From positions 1-5,296 of the forward strand of contig JAFAZL010000475.1 of NCBI GenBank assembly GCA_019239815.1: 5,296 nucleotides of DNA, written 5' to 3'. The notes beneath the pieces were generated by a model, which was not told where the DNA came from, ran no database searches, and saw only the letters and a list, made by a program, of their open reading frames with translations. This document shows, piece after piece, positions 5,059 through 5,296 of the stretch (the first letter of the stretch is position 1; the number at the start of each line of letters is the position of its first letter). The stretch comes from Acidobacteriota bacterium. Lineage in GTDB: Bacteria > Acidobacteriota > Terriglobia > Acidoferrales > UBA7541. The position numbers were made by a program, and so were the translations under genes.

Positions 5059-5296
5059 TTGCTCGAATTTCTTCAGCATTTGCTCCGCTCTGCCTATGAC
5101 CCAGAGGCACTTAAAGAACTAGTTCGCACCGGTGGCGCTCCGCTGGTCTGCACCATCGTTTTCATCGAAACCGGATTCTTCGTCGGTTTTTTCCTTCCCG
5201 GCGATTCCCTACTCATCACCGCCGGCATCTTTGCCGCCGCTGACGTCATCCCCCTGAAATGGCTCCTGCTTCCCGTTATGGGATGCGCCATCGTCG
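5059..5296 (+). CDS. DedA-family membrane protein, N-terminal part (runs off right edge)
   Basis: Seventy-nine codons are visible before the window ends. Residues 1-25 are an amphipathic lead (LLEFLQHLLR, AYDPEALKELV). Then come APLVCTIVFIETGFFVGFFL and PGDSLLITAGIFAA, the hallmark of the DedA (VTT/SNARE-associated) family: a conserved glutamate in an ETG motif followed by the PGDSLL loop. A further hydrophobic segment (WLLLPVMGCAIV) begins at the edge. DedA proteins are inner-membrane proteins linked to lipid-carrier or phospholipid translocation, membrane potential and envelope stress tolerance. The start must be at or after TTG 5059, because an in-frame TGA lies two codons upstream (5053-5055); AAAGGAAG (5043-5050) is suitably placed for TTG. 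Family proteins usually run to about 200 residues, so more than half is missing. The family call is firm; the substrate is unknown. Confidence 0.88.
   Translation, partial: MLEFLQHLLRSAYDPEALKELVRTGGAPLVCTIVFIETGFFVGFFLPGDSLLITAGIFAAADVIPLKWLLLPVMGCAIV

Overview
The window is a GC-rich bacterial chromosomal segment with the look of an acidobacterium (Acidobacteriota, Koribacter/Terriglobia-like). This assignment is an inference from gene content: a secreted PEGA protein, a DUF2911 protein with a helical-repeat tail, a patatin of the GGGFARG type, a DedA protein and lineage-type small hypotheticals. No rRNA, tRNA, CRISPR array, transposase or integrase is visible, so this looks like ordinary chromosome with several lightly characterised small genes.

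Layout, left to right. On the minus strand, positions 331 to 1 hold the N-terminal part of a secreted PEGA-domain protein that runs off the left edge. An approximately 300-base divergent intergenic region follows. On the plus strand, 634-1719 encodes an exported DUF2911 protein with a TPR-like C-terminal half. Its end carries a 28-base near-perfect palindrome and then a strong intrinsic terminator. Next on the plus strand is 1903-2907, a membrane sensor protein with two transmembrane helices and a HAMP domain but no output domain. Thirty-one bases later comes a 70-residue two-helix membrane protein (2939-3151).

On the minus strand lies a compact two-gene unit. A 67-residue, probably beta-rich protein (3694-3491) is followed after 24 bases by a 65-residue MerR/excisionase-like DNA-binding candidate (3466-3269). 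The unit ends in a GC-rich terminator hairpin at about 3220-3177. Divergent from it on the plus strand is a patatin-like phospholipase (3784-4827) with all its catalytic motifs, although its first 51 codons look atypical. After a 231-base gap, a DedA-family membrane protein starts at a TTG (5059) and runs off the right edge.

Functional links are limited. The patatin and DedA proteins both belong to families that act on membrane lipids and are co-oriented, but the gap between them and a possible promoter argue against a tight operon. The HAMP sensor and the small membrane protein could form a receptor unit that acts on a partner encoded elsewhere. The parts most worth following up are the orphan HAMP receptor with its hairpin-displayed ribosome binding site, the two-gene minus-strand unit, the palindrome at the end of the DUF2911 gene, and the two uncertain edges of the patatin gene.
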